Shown: positions 27,158 through 36,245, counted from the stretch's first letter. The stretch is DNA of 46,770 nucleotides from Desertivirga sp966211215 (GCA_966211215.1 CBIHNR010000018.1:1-46770), one strand, 5' to 3'. Notes: generated by a model not told the origin, from the sequence alone. A program made the numbers and translations.

Positions 27158-28099
27158 TTGAACTCTGTTAATCTTACTTTCTTCTTTTTATTACTAATCC
27201 TCGCATCATGCAAGCAAAATTCTCCTTCCAGCAAGTACACGCTTATAAAAGGAGAACTCCTTAAAGCAAAGGAAATAAACTACCCTTCCGGCTCTACGCT
27301 GAGTTTAATGGGCGATACTTTGATTCTAATGGGGGATGATGCAAGGCAATTACTAGTTTTGGACACGGGTTTCAACATTCTTGACTCGATGGTATTATTT
27401 GCGGGTAATGGGCGTGTAGGCAAATCAATTAAAGCAGACATCGAAGCCGGCGAGATCGAACCGTCGTCCACAGGAAGCGTTCTTTGGCTTTGGGGCTCGG
27501 GGGCTGTCTCTCCATTTCGGGATAGCCTATTTAAAATCAACCTTAAAAGCCGGAATGCCGAACGCCTCAGCTTAACCGCTTTTTATAAAAACCTTAGGAC
27601 GCAAGGATTACAAAGCCTAAATATTGAAGGTGCAACGTTCATTAAGGGAGATATCCTATTAGCTAACCGAAACAACTTAAAGCAGAAACGTAATTATTTA
27701 ATAAGCGCAGGAAGCAACTTTGACTCTGCCCCTAAAATACATCCTCTCATTCTTCCTGACCCGAAATTTGGAGTTTCTGGGCTCTTTTATTCATCAGCCA
27801 ATGACTTACTTATTGCATCTTTTTCAACCGAAGCAACTTCAAGCGCGTATGAGGATGGGGCAATTGGAAGCAGTTGCATTGGCTTTATCGATAATATTTC
27901 GAAGAAGTTAAAACAGGACTCGATTGTTGTTAATACCTGGCTTCCGCTCTCGGCGATCAGCCCGGTTTTTGATAAAATGAAGGTTGAATCGGTGGCATTA
28001 AGCAAAGAAAAACGCGGTTCTTACCTCTTATACTTAGCGGCTGATAATGACAATGGCAGAACGTCTTTATTTAAAATAAGCTTGCTGTTAGGACTTTAG
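27158..28099 (+). CDS. lipoprotein of unknown function, probable beta-propeller
   Basis: A 313-residue protein. The signal peptide NSVNLTFFFLLLILASCKQ contains a lipobox Cys, but the first in-frame ATG lies after it (27308), so a TTG start at 27158 is needed to include the signal. Repeating strands such as DTLILMGDDARQLLVLDTGF and SGLFYSSANDLLIASFS suggest a beta-propeller, as in a group of Bacteroidota lipoproteins of unknown function. Lies 62 bp after the preceding lipoprotein gene and 78 bp before the APS kinase gene. No enzymatic residues can be named. Confidence 0.72.
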   Translation: MNSVNLTFFFLLLILASCKQNSPSSKYTLIKGELLKAKEINYPSGSTLSLMGDTLILMGDDARQLLVLDTGFNILDSMVLFAGNGRVGKSIKADIEAGEIEPSSTGSVLWLWGSGAVSPFRDSLFKINLKSRNAERLSLTAFYKNLRTQGLQSLNIEGATFIKGDILLANRNNLKQKRNYLISAGSNFDSAPKIHPLILPDPKFGVSGLFYSSANDLLIASFSTEATSSAYEDGAIGSSCIGFIDNISKKLKQDSIVVNTWLPLSAISPVFDKMKVESVALSKEKRGSYLLYLAADNDNGRTSLFKISLLLGL

Positions 28100-28177
28100 C
28101 ATTGAATAAAACGCAGTTTTTTTAATTGTATACATTTACGATATTAGATTTTACCATCTACCCTAAGCAGAATACTA

Positions 28178-28774
28178 TTGGACAATAAAAATTACACTCC
28201 CATAGGCAGAGGCGAAAAAGAAAAGCTCAATCAGCACCTCTCGTTTGTTTTGTGGTTAACGGGGCTTCCTGCCTCCGGAAAAACGTCTATTGCGGTGCGA
28301 TTAGAGCAACAATTATTTTCTAACGGGATCCGCACAATACTTTTAGATGGTGATGCCACCCGAATGGGAATAAACAAAGACCTTGATTTTTCTCATGCCG
28401 GCAGAAAAGAAAATATCAGGCGTGTTGCAGAAATTGCCAAACTGATGAATGATGCCGGGGTTGTAGTGATTACCAGCCTCATATCACCATTTGCTGCGGA
28501 CCGAACTCTGGCGAGAGAAATCATCGGCAATGACTCTTTCGTGGAGATTTTTGTTGATGCGCCCATTGAAGCCTGCAAAGCCCGCGACCCTAAAGGGCTG
28601 TATAAGCTGGCGGCTCAAGGTAAAATAAGCAACTTTACTGGCATAAGCAGCCCCTATGAAGCCCCTCAATCTCCTTCAATACACATTAAAACGGCATTGG
28701 AAACCGAAAGGGATTCTGTTAGTAAAGTGTTGGAATTTCTAAAACGCTCAAATTTTTTATCTAGCAAAGATTGA
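28178..28774 (+). CDS. cysC: adenylylsulfate (APS) kinase
   Basis: A 198-residue cytoplasmic enzyme that phosphorylates APS to PAPS. Walker A is G29-L-P-A-S-G-K-T36. The DGDATR APS-binding segment follows, then HAGRKENIRRVAEIAKLM, and the characteristic EIFVDAPIEACKARDPKGLY and KISNFTGISSPYEAP loops. The length is normal. No ATG lies near the N-terminus, so TTG at 28178 is the only start that keeps the family's N-terminal segment. No sulfate adenylyltransferase, PAPS reductase or transporter gene is seen in this window, so it stands apart from its pathway; PAPS could serve assimilation or sulfation. Confidence 0.92.
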   Translation: MDNKNYTPIGRGEKEKLNQHLSFVLWLTGLPASGKTSIAVRLEQQLFSNGIRTILLDGDATRMGINKDLDFSHAGRKENIRRVAEIAKLMNDAGVVVITSLISPFAADRTLAREIIGNDSFVEIFVDAPIEACKARDPKGLYKLAAQGKISNFTGISSPYEAPQSPSIHIKTALETERDSVSKVLEFLKRSNFLSSKD

Positions 28775-28846
28775 TTCACTAAAGCACTCCTTTGCATTTA
28801 ATGGCTTTTGGAGGTTTATAAGGGTGCAAACCGCACTGTAGCACGT

Positions 28847-30619
28847 CTATAGTTTTTGCAATTCGTATAATTTTCTGAAAATCCCCTTTTTATCAATTAG
28901 CTCGTCAAAAGAACCACATTCTACAATCTGTCCTTTTTCCATCACATAAATCCTATCCGCCAATTTCAAATTGTATAGGCGGTGCGATACAAGTAATACC
29001 ATCTTATCGGCAGAGTGGCTCTTTATATTGTTAAAAAGATCGAACTCTGCCTGAGGGTCGAGCGCACTGGTGGGCTCATCTAAGATAACCAGGCGGGCGT
29101 TTTTGTAAAATAGCCTCGACAGTGCTAACTTCTGCCATTGTCCACCACTAAGCTGTTCGCTTCCGTCGAATAACCTTCCTAAACGTGTTTGATAACCATC
29201 AGGAAATTGCCTTATAAATCCTTCGGCGCCAGATAAGCCTGCTGCACTCGCCACTCGGCTGGATGAATTTTCATGCGGTTTACTTCCCAAGGTGATGTTA
29301 TCTTCAATACTAAAAAAGTACTTTTCAAAATCCTGAAACAACACAATACTTTCCTCCCGGAAAGAAGGTATGCTAATTTCATCCAGGGGCTTATCATCAA
29401 TCGTTATTGATCCGCTTTGCAAGGAATAAAGCCGGTTAATTAACTTCACCAATGTTGACTTGCCCGATCCATTCTCACCCACTATGGCAATAATTTCTCC
29501 GGGCCGGCATTCCATTGAAATTCCGTTCAGCACCGCCTTAGTCGCTCCCGGATAGGTAAAACCTATATCCCGAATCTTCAAACCTTTCTCTATTCCCGGG
29601 AAACCCTCCTTGCCACTTGCATTTTTAGGATTCATCCTTAAAAAGGAGAAGAGCCCTTTAAGAAATATCCTTTGCTGGAAAACTTGTACCAAGGCATGTA
29701 AAAAATTCCTGGAAGTACTTTGCAGCCGTTGAAAACCCTGAATATACACCACAAAAAGCCCTGCAGAAATATGGTTAGCCCATACATCCTTAGCTAACAT
29801 GCCAAAAATAAAAACCATAGCTGCTATCTCCAGCGTTTCGGCCAGCAAGCTATAAATGGTAAACCTGAGGTGTAAGCGCTTCTTTTCATTGTGAATATAA
29901 AGGCGGATATCTTTGAATTTATTGATGATAGATTCTCCAAATCCCAGAGCTCGAACTTCCTTGGCGTAATTAACACCGGTTATTATGCTATGGAGGTAAT
30001 TTGCCTCTCTCTCCATGGGGGTTAACCTATGCTCCAACCTGGCCAGGGCAAAGCCTGAGTACCATTTTATACAAGCCAGTGGAACTGATAAAGCAGTGAA
30101 CAAGAGCCCGAAAGTACTGTCCAACGTAAAAAAGAGCCCAACTAAAAGAATTAATGAGAGGCTATTTAACAATGCTGCGTTAAAACTGGTGAGTAACTGC
30201 GCTGCTTTGTATATTGATTGCTGCTGCGCCAGATGAAGGGAATCATGATATGCGGAATTTTCATAGTACTCATAGTCAACCTCAATTGCCTTATGCAATA
30301 CCTTCGATGAAAGATAGTCGGTTAGTTTTTGCTGATGAAGGGTGTTAATGTAGCTGCTGTACTGCGTAGCCAAAGCAATTAATACCTGAATGCCACCGAA
30401 TACAAGTACAATTTTGATAATTTCATCGAAGGCGGCATTACGGCTAAAGAGTGATTCGATTAGTAATTTAAGGCAATAAAGACTCGCAGCCGGCAACGCG
30501 GCTAAAACTAATTGCAGAAATATATTTAAAGAAGTAGTCCGTTTTCCCGACAGCCAGAATAGCTTGGTTATTTGCAGTAAATCCTGCTTTAAAAGATTAA
30601 GGTCATGTTTTTTGCTCAC
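28847..30619 (-). CDS. ABC exporter, fused membrane and ATPase domains
   Basis: A 590-residue half-transporter. Membrane segments lie in about residues 25-310 (for example LLILLVGLFF-type stretches around 150-180 and EIAAMVFIFGMLAKDVW near 265). The ATPase domain begins near 345: Walker A GENGSGKST at about 380, Q-loop FQDFEKYFF, signature LSGGQWQK at about 488, Walker B LVILDEPTSALD, and H-loop SHRLYNL. It probably works as a homodimer exporting a lipid, peptide or antibiotic; the substrate is unknown. The start is GTG at 30619. A possible structured leader lies directly upstream. It converges on the APS kinase gene. Confidence 0.9.
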   Translation of the reverse strand: MSKKHDLNLLKQDLLQITKLFWLSGKRTTSLNIFLQLVLAALPAASLYCLKLLIESLFSRNAAFDEIIKIVLVFGGIQVLIALATQYSSYINTLHQQKLTDYLSSKVLHKAIEVDYEYYENSAYHDSLHLAQQQSIYKAAQLLTSFNAALLNSLSLILLVGLFFTLDSTFGLLFTALSVPLACIKWYSGFALARLEHRLTPMEREANYLHSIITGVNYAKEVRALGFGESIINKFKDIRLYIHNEKKRLHLRFTIYSLLAETLEIAAMVFIFGMLAKDVWANHISAGLFVVYIQGFQRLQSTSRNFLHALVQVFQQRIFLKGLFSFLRMNPKNASGKEGFPGIEKGLKIRDIGFTYPGATKAVLNGISMECRPGEIIAIVGENGSGKSTLVKLINRLYSLQSGSITIDDKPLDEISIPSFREESIVLFQDFEKYFFSIEDNITLGSKPHENSSSRVASAAGLSGAEGFIRQFPDGYQTRLGRLFDGSEQLSGGQWQKLALSRLFYKNARLVILDEPTSALDPQAEFDLFNNIKSHSADKMVLLVSHRLYNLKLADRIYVMEKGQIVECGSFDELIDKKGIFRKLYELQKL

Positions 30620-30640
30620 AGTAATTAAGCCTTACTACTT

Positions 30641-30739
30641 GATAAGATTGCGCATTAAGCTGGGGGACTGACAGCCAAGTTCCCTGGCATTTAATACTCT
30701 GCACTAATCTCATCAGGTTCTTATCGAACACCAAAGTAA
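30641..30739 (-). promoter_or_regulatory. possible structured leader RNA and -7 box of the ABC exporter
   Basis: On the minus strand a TTACTTTG box (30732-30739) is followed by an 85-nt segment closed by a perfect 7-bp stem, GATAAGA (30719-30725) with TCTTATC (30641-30647). Inside are GAACCTGATGAGATTAG, a GCCA/TGGC hairpin, and GGGAACT pairing with AGTCCC. The GTG start lies 21 nt beyond. It resembles a cis-regulatory RNA in layout, but I cannot match a known class. Confidence 0.35.
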
Positions 30740-30795
30740 AGCTAAGTTTTTATATTTCTCTTATTGAGCCCTATTTAACCTGCTTATGCCTTCAT

Positions 30796-31152
30796 TTACT
30801 GTTTTACAAACAGCTTTGATGCCCGGGCTTCACCACTGCTAAAAACCAGAAAATAGGTTCCGGAAGAGAGCTTTGAAACATTGATGCTGGCTTTGCTGCT
30901 ACCCGCTTCTACCGCTACACTTAAAACCTTTGCGCCTTTTAAATCGGTAATGGTAATTGCAGAGTTACTGCTTGCTTCCGAAAAATTTACTACCAGTTCC
31001 TTCGTTACCGGGCCGGGTGCAATTTCTAACGTAACAGCGCTTGTACCAACAGTTTTAACTGGCTCTATTTTATCAGCTAAAGTAACTTCATTCGCATTAA
31101 CGCTTGCCATTAATGCAATTCCTACCAACGTAAAAAGAATCTCTTTTTTCAT
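30796..31152 (-). CDS. tail-only T9SS type A sorting-domain protein
   Basis: A 118-residue protein that consists of a signal peptide (MKKEILFTLVGIALMASVNA), a linker, and a C-terminal Por-secretion-tail-like domain: ELVVNFSEASSNSAITITDLKG, then KASINVSKLSSGTYFLVFSS and a Lys/Gln-ending strand. No passenger domain is present. Such domains normally guide larger cargo through the type IX secretion system. ATG at 31152 is preferred to TTG at 31164 because it starts the signal peptide. It lies between the ABC exporter gene and a large T9SS type B gene on the same strand. Role uncertain. Confidence 0.75.
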   Translation of the reverse strand: MKKEILFTLVGIALMASVNANEVTLADKIEPVKTVGTSAVTLEIAPGPVTKELVVNFSEASSNSAITITDLKGAKVLSVAVEAGSSKASINVSKLSSGTYFLVFSSGEARASKLFVKQ

Positions 31153-31237
31153 AAACTTTCGCAATTAAAAGCTTGTACGCAACTGTAATAGTGCATGTTA
31201 CGAAAAAAGATTTCGTTAGTAACTCTTAAGAATCCGT

Positions 31238-34200
31238 CTATCTAACAATTGTTAAACTTCCGCTTAAGGGGTTGCAACCTTTTCTTAGCTGAATGATGTA
31301 ATAGTAAGTTCCAAACGGAAGTGTTGTCCCTTCCCGCTGTCCTTTAAACGTATTGGAGTTGCCTACACAGGAAAATACCTCTTGCCCATACCTTGAGAAT
31401 ATTTTGATGTGCGCCTGCGGATAATTTTCTATCCCCTTAATTTCCCAATCATCGTTAATTCCATCACTGTTCGGAGTAATGATGTTGCTAACCTTCAAAG
31501 CACTTCCAGATATCTCTATCCTGGCCGCAGTCCGGGCGCTTTCGCAACCACCCGAGCTTAAAGAGACATAAAAGCTACGAGGTTGGGTTACAGTGATGGT
31601 AAACATTCCATTTGTACTAGTTGCCAGGGGCTGGGCTGAGGTTTCCGAATCGTAAAGGCTATATTCTCCATCCAAAGGCGCCTCAACCTCAATAACCGCA
31701 GCCCCTGGGGCACAAATTTGTGTCAGCTTAACTTTTGGAGCAGCCAGAACCGCCATTTGGCTCACAATAACGAACTGCCTGCTTTGAATGCTACAACCTT
31801 CCTGGTCGGAAACAGTTAGCGTATATGTACCCGGATGAGCATTCGTTAAATCGAGGTTTCGGTTAACAGGCTTACCTTCTTTATCCATCCACGTGAAAGA
31901 ATAAGGTGGACTGCCTCCCTGTATTGTAATACCGCTTATTGCACCTTCACCAGAATTACATTGATCGGGCACAAGAGTGGCAAGCCCATCCGACAGTGTA
32001 AGCGGGCTTATGGTAGAGATAGTATAATCGCGATAAAAGGACTCGCAATTGTACTCGTCGGCTATGTAAAGTTTATATGTGCCTCCTGCCAGGCTATTTA
32101 TACCGGCTGAATTGCCAATAATGTTTCCTTCTAAATCTGCCCAACGAAATGCAGTAGGAGTACTACCGCTAAATATCACTTCAATAGAACCATTGTTTAG
32201 GCCACATGAGGCATTTTTAAATCGGAATGCAGAAGAATAAACCTGAGTGCTTTGTGATTTTACAATAGTAAAAAATTCACTGGTTTTACTGCATTGATTG
32301 TCGTTTGATGCTTTTAGCTGATACTTGCCGGGCAGAACATTATGCAAATCTGCCTGGGTTCCTACCACCTGGCCTTGTTCATTACGCCATTCGTAGCTTG
32401 TTGCACCATTTATTGCCAGGCCGGTAATGCTCCCGTTTGCATTTTCGCATGTGGAGTTCTTTATTATAGCAGTTTGATTGTCAATTGTAACCCCATTGAC
32501 TTCGCCTACGTCATAAATCCCCACAGCGGGCGAGCAGCCACTATTGTCGCTTACCTCTAATGTATATTTACCGCCTGGTACATTCAACAGGTCCAAAGTG
32601 CTGCCAACAGTTTGCTGCGCCTCATTTTTCCAGGTGTATGTTATGGTTCCGGTTCCGGTAGCCGAAATTCCTTTGATTTTGCCAGTAGCCTGGATACAGC
32701 TGCTCTGTTCAATAATGATGTTTTGTGAATTAATAGATGGGGCCGGCACGTTTTGCAGCACAATTGGCCCGTAACTTTTTGTGCAATTATCCTTGTTGGT
32801 GACAATTAATTTGTACTGGCCGGGAGCAAGGCCACTCGCGTCTAAACCTGTAGCAACTTCTGTGTTACTTTCATTTACCCATTGTATTTGCAGCTCGCCT
32901 CCGACGGAGTTTACTGCTGATATTCCACTAATAGAGCCACTGTTCAAACCACAAGATGGCTGTTTCACTATCAGGTTTTGATCTGAAATTTGCGGAGATG
33001 AATCGTAAAGAATGATATCTTCCGAGCGGGTAAAACATTTTCCGTTAAACCCTTTTGCATAATATTTCCCTGGGCCAAGGCCTGTAACCCCTAACCCTTC
33101 ACCCACTTTCTGGCCTTGTTCGTTATACCACTCAACCTTTAAAACGTGTAAAGTTTCAAGCACTTTAATACTACCATTTAGTAAGCCGCAAGTTGGGTTT
33201 ACGGTTTCAAAAGCTTTAGATGTAGAGCCTAATTCTGGCTGTGTAAAGGTTGAAGAGGCATCAAGCAGCCTGGTGTTAGCGATAAAGCGGTTATTTGTAA
33301 AATCGCCAAGAATTTTCCAGTTCCCGTTTGCATCAGCAGTAACCGTTTGGTAGAAAGCCACGGGACTACACTGCGTGCAGTTAGTGTTATCATTGTAAAT
33401 ATATACTTCTGAATTTGGGCTGGCAGTTCCAGAATACTCTGTGTCATTGTTTACAAGCACCTGAATTTGGGGCAAGCCTGGATCAGTATTTCTGTAAGCT
33501 TTCTGAGTACAGATGAAACTATTTTTCCCGATAATAATCTTCTCGCTGCCACCTGCCGTTATTGATAGCTTATCGAGCATCAGCACATTGATATCATTTG
33601 GGTTATCTGTACCGATAATCCCGTTTTTGCAATTGGTTAAAGAGATATTCCCGGCAGGAGAACTTGTATTTATTAAATCGTGGTTTCCGGTAATTTTAAA
33701 ATTAATAGCGCCGATAAGCTCTAAAAACAAACTGTTGGATCTATTATCTTTAAACACCATTCCAGAAGATGGCGCATTATTTCGAACCCGTACGTTATAA
33801 GAAGCAGGGGTATTGGACGCATCTAGTCCGAATTTATTTTTGCTTACTAGGATGTCAGTCCCTCCAAACAAAAGCGCGACTGAAAAGTAACCGCTTAAAA
33901 TATTGCCGGCATCGTCTGTATCCCCTCCCACTACAGATTCCTCTGCATTGATAAATATTCCAGTTGGCATAGACGTATTGTCTGCAAATGCGGTCCCGTC
34001 GGTATTCAGGCCAACCCAGTTAGATTGTATTTTAATATTTCTGCAATAAATGGTTGATAGGTATGCACGGTTGACAATGATACCATTATCGTTTATAGTA
34101 AACAGATTCCCCTTGCCAGGCGCTCCAATGGTGATATTCTGAGATGACAGAACGTATACACCAGCCCCCTGGGCATTATCTTCTTGAAAGCGAAGGCCAT

Positions 34201-34621
34201 AAAGGCCCGTGACATAAAAGCCATAAATTTCCACATCCTTGGCGTTATGCATAAAAAATGGAGATGTGATCTCCCGCGATGATACATAGGATTCCCGATC
34301 TGCAGTTATTTTGATTTTAGTGGTACTTTGCCCAATAAAAGCACCAGGCTGGGTGGTTGCATCTACCACAAGATTGGAAGTAAGCGCTGGCAGCTCGGCT
34401 GTTAAGGTTATCACTTTATTGTCGGTAGCCGGAAGGTTGAAAATGATATAATCTTTTTCGGCTACACCGTTCGCCGCTGCACTTTCCAGCGCTTCCCTAA
34501 GTGATCCGGGGCCGGAATCGGCAACGCTTGTGACAGTAAAGGTGTCTGCAGACAATTGTCCTGAGTTAATTATTAACAATATAATAACAATGAACCTCTT
34601 ATAAAACATCTTACTCCTCAT
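31238..34621 (-). CDS. large T9SS type B secreted protein with beta-helix and SprB-like repeats
   Basis: A 1127-residue exported protein. A signal peptide is followed by a right-handed parallel beta-helix (about residues 25-400; VADSGPGSLREAL opening). A carbohydrate-adhesin-like segment follows, then six tandem SprB-like Cys-bracketed repeats at about 470-935. Each has xxCGLNNGSI at the start, W/F-W at mid-unit and GxYxLxVxDxxxC at the end. A further immunoglobulin-like unit leads to a gliding-motility-associated C-terminal domain (NIITPNSDGINDDWEIKG...PFGTYYYIIQL). That sorts cargo to the surface. Probably a surface adhesin or gliding-related protein. ATG at 34621 overlaps the GAGGAG ahead of a second ATG at 34609, which may be the true start. 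Confidence 0.88.
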   Translation of the reverse strand: MRSKMFYKRFIVIILLIINSGQLSADTFTVTSVADSGPGSLREALESAAANGVAEKDYIIFNLPATDNKVITLTAELPALTSNLVVDATTQPGAFIGQSTTKIKITADRESYVSSREITSPFFMHNAKDVEIYGFYVTGLYGLRFQEDNAQGAGVYVLSSQNITIGAPGKGNLFTINDNGIIVNRAYLSTIYCRNIKIQSNWVGLNTDGTAFADNTSMPTGIFINAEESVVGGDTDDAGNILSGYFSVALLFGGTDILVSKNKFGLDASNTPASYNVRVRNNAPSSGMVFKDNRSNSLFLELIGAINFKITGNHDLINTSSPAGNISLTNCKNGIIGTDNPNDINVLMLDKLSITAGGSEKIIIGKNSFICTQKAYRNTDPGLPQIQVLVNNDTEYSGTASPNSEVYIYNDNTNCTQCSPVAFYQTVTADANGNWKILGDFTNNRFIANTRLLDASSTFTQPELGSTSKAFETVNPTCGLLNGSIKVLETLHVLKVEWYNEQGQKVGEGLGVTGLGPGKYYAKGFNGKCFTRSEDIILYDSSPQISDQNLIVKQPSCGLNSGSISGISAVNSVGGELQIQWVNESNTEVATGLDASGLAPGQYKLIVTNKDNCTKSYGPIVLQNVPAPSINSQNIIIEQSSCIQATGKIKGISATGTGTITYTWKNEAQQTVGSTLDLLNVPGGKYTLEVSDNSGCSPAVGIYDVGEVNGVTIDNQTAIIKNSTCENANGSITGLAINGATSYEWRNEQGQVVGTQADLHNVLPGKYQLKASNDNQCSKTSEFFTIVKSQSTQVYSSAFRFKNASCGLNNGSIEVIFSGSTPTAFRWADLEGNIIGNSAGINSLAGGTYKLYIADEYNCESFYRDYTISTISPLTLSDGLATLVPDQCNSGEGAISGITIQGGSPPYSFTWMDKEGKPVNRNLDLTNAHPGTYTLTVSDQEGCSIQSRQFVIVSQMAVLAAPKVKLTQICAPGAAVIEVEAPLDGEYSLYDSETSAQPLATSTNGMFTITVTQPRSFYVSLSSGGCESARTAARIEISGSALKVSNIITPNSDGINDDWEIKGIENYPQAHIKIFSRYGQEVFSCVGNSNTFKGQREGTTLPFGTYYYIIQLRKGCNPLSGSLTIVR

Positions 34622-35022
34622 ATCCCAGGCAGCATTAAATTATACTTAAATAATCGCGTTTGACAACAAGTAGCTCATGCGTATTGCTAAGAACTTGCTG
34701 TACAAACTATAAACCTAAACAGAACCCTCTGATTGTAAGTTTGATAAGAAACTGCAGATGTGAAGCAATACTGTGAAGCTCTACAGGAAAGAAAAGCGTG
34801 TAAAAAATATGCACAACCTTATAAATGAGACCTTACTGAGCCTTTAAAAAAGATTGAATTTATAGGTTTCCCTGAAACATGTGTATTTCTCTCATTAAGA
34901 TTGTGAAGTGAAATATTTCAACAACAGGCACACAGATGCGAACAGCTATCTTTCGTTGCACCTACACAAAGCAAAAAGGCCAGTATAAAACCAGCCTTCT
35001 AACATTTTTAGAGATTAAAAGA
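34622..35022. other. intergenic region upstream of the type B T9SS gene
   Basis: 401 bp, AT-rich, no reading frame that looks coding. The part next to the T9SS gene has a promoter-like pair read leftward (TTG, 19 bp, TATAATTT). The right end holds the terminator of the next gene. Confidence 0.45.
34973..34998 (-). terminator. terminator of the 264-residue lipoprotein gene
   Basis: Read leftward: AAGGC (from 34998), loop of about 13 nt, GCCTT ending 34976, then a run of T from the A-tract 34973-34977. Lies 25 bp beyond the stop at 35023. Confidence 0.6.
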
Positions 35023-35817
35023 TTAAGGGGTATTTGCTACTGAAGCCTGGTCGCTGCAATTGCCCGTGCCCCAAACAAGGTAGCGCTCATTTCCATTAGC
35101 ACGTTTAAATTTCACCTTTCCGTTATGAGGCAAATACTTCTCTGCACATGAATATTTTACCGTATATGCCGAATGGCTGCTGGCATCTATCAAAGTAGCT
35201 GTACCTCCTTGTTTCAGTTCAACATCATAGCTGGCGCCAGAGGTTTCGAAAATATCGTCATTGGTATCAGTGGTTCCACTACCAGCCTTAAACTCATTTT
35301 TACGTTCCATGTTAAACGATATATATTCACCGTAAGCATTGGTTAGCTTACCATCAGGCACAACCAACTTTAAAAAACTTTTTTGTTGTTCGGTAATTGG
35401 TTGAAAGCTATAGTTGCCAGATACCAATAAGCCGCCAACCGTGTAGTTGTGCGATGTAATAAATATATTTCCGGTAGCTGTTTGATAAGTAATTGACAGC
35501 TTCCCCGAACGGGTTGTATTATCAGAGCAAGTATTAACTGCCGAAAACGCAATTTCAACCTTTTTGCCATCCGGAATATCTGTTTTAGTAATGCTTGCAC
35601 AGTTTAAGAAACTTGTAGGAGGTTGCTCAACAGCCATCTGCCTTGCAATAAATTCCAATTCGTTAACAAAAGTTTCGACCCTTAAAATTGCCGATGCGGC
35701 ATTTACATCTGCCCTTGCCTCCGCCTGTTCCGGAGTTTCTGTGAAATCTGCACTTTTTTTACAAGAGGCCCCTGTAATTAGCAACACGATAGCTAAAGTG
35801 GTGTTTAATAATCTCAT
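35023..35817 (-). CDS. lipoprotein of unknown function
   Basis: A 264-residue lipoprotein. The signal peptide MRLLNTTLAIVLLITGASC ends at Cys19 and is followed by KKSADFTETPEQAEARAD. The mature part is Ser/Thr/Asn-rich and mainly beta, with strands such as GKLSITYQTATGNIFITSHN and EYISFNMERKNEF. There are four or more Cys (in LNCAS, NTCSD, KYSCAEK, GNCSD) that may form two disulfides in the periplasm or outside. The KFKRANGNERYLVWGTGNC ending is distinctive, but I do not recognise the family. It is transcribed alone. Confidence 0.75.
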   Translation of the reverse strand: MRLLNTTLAIVLLITGASCKKSADFTETPEQAEARADVNAASAILRVETFVNELEFIARQMAVEQPPTSFLNCASITKTDIPDGKKVEIAFSAVNTCSDNTTRSGKLSITYQTATGNIFITSHNYTVGGLLVSGNYSFQPITEQQKSFLKLVVPDGKLTNAYGEYISFNMERKNEFKAGSGTTDTNDDIFETSGASYDVELKQGGTATLIDASSHSAYTVKYSCAEKYLPHNGKVKFKRANGNERYLVWGTGNCSDQASVANTP

Positions 35818-36029
35818 GATTTGATAGTTTTAGAATTTACGTATCAAAAACTACAAACGCTACTCCATACGGGCCGGGTGATCCATTTTTTCAAAGCTAT
35901 ATTAAAATGCACGAACTGTACAGTTTAACATACACTCAAATTACCCAATCGTCAATTTTATGCCTTTCAAATAGCTTTTATGACTTTGGCATATTCTTGG
36001 CATTATATGGTCAATCAACTTTAAACACT

Positions 36030-36164
36030 ATGGATCTTTTAAATACAGTCTCTTTGCTAGACAAACTAACTCAGATAGAATTATTATTTATCCTTAAGGT
36101 GGATTTGTTAAAATACAAAATGAGGGAACAAGAAAACACTAACGAAGATTTGAAAGCTGCTTAA
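36030..36164 (+). CDS. possible 44-residue small protein
   Basis: ATG at 36030 opens a 44-residue frame, MDLLNTVSLLDKLTQIELLF and on to a charged tail ending EDLKAA. It is a Leu-rich amphipathic helix with no signal peptide. A longer frame from 35907 exists but its first 41 residues look non-coding. Support for a real transcript is the strong terminator 44 bp downstream and independent placement between two minus-strand genes. It might instead be part of a small RNA. No family is recognised. Confidence 0.45.
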   Translation: MDLLNTVSLLDKLTQIELLFILKVDLLKYKMREQENTNEDLKAA

Positions 36165-36207
36165 CCACACATTTTCTTTACACTTACACTGAATATAAAC
36201 ACCCCTT

Positions 36208-36238
36208 AAAGAGTTCTACAGAACTCTTTTTGTGTTTT
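36208..36238 (+). terminator. terminator of the small plus-strand transcript
   Basis: AAAGAGTTC (36208-36216), TACA loop, GAACTCTTT (36221-36229), followed by TTGTGTTTT. Perfect 9-bp stem; the only plus-strand gene upstream is the 44-residue frame. Confidence 0.8.
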
Positions 36239-36245
36239 AAGCCAT

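Noticed and set aside
30641..30739. TPP riboswitch or hammerhead ribozyme in the ABC leader
   Set aside because: GAACCTGAT and AGGGA recall the TPP aptamer, but the CTGAGA arm is missing and the spacing is wrong. CTGATGAG recalls the hammerhead, but no GAAA core or cleavage-site pairing is found.
35907..36029. N-terminal extension of the small plus-strand frame
   Set aside because: The added residues look like non-coding AT-rich DNA; the ATG at 36030 gives a more protein-like frame.
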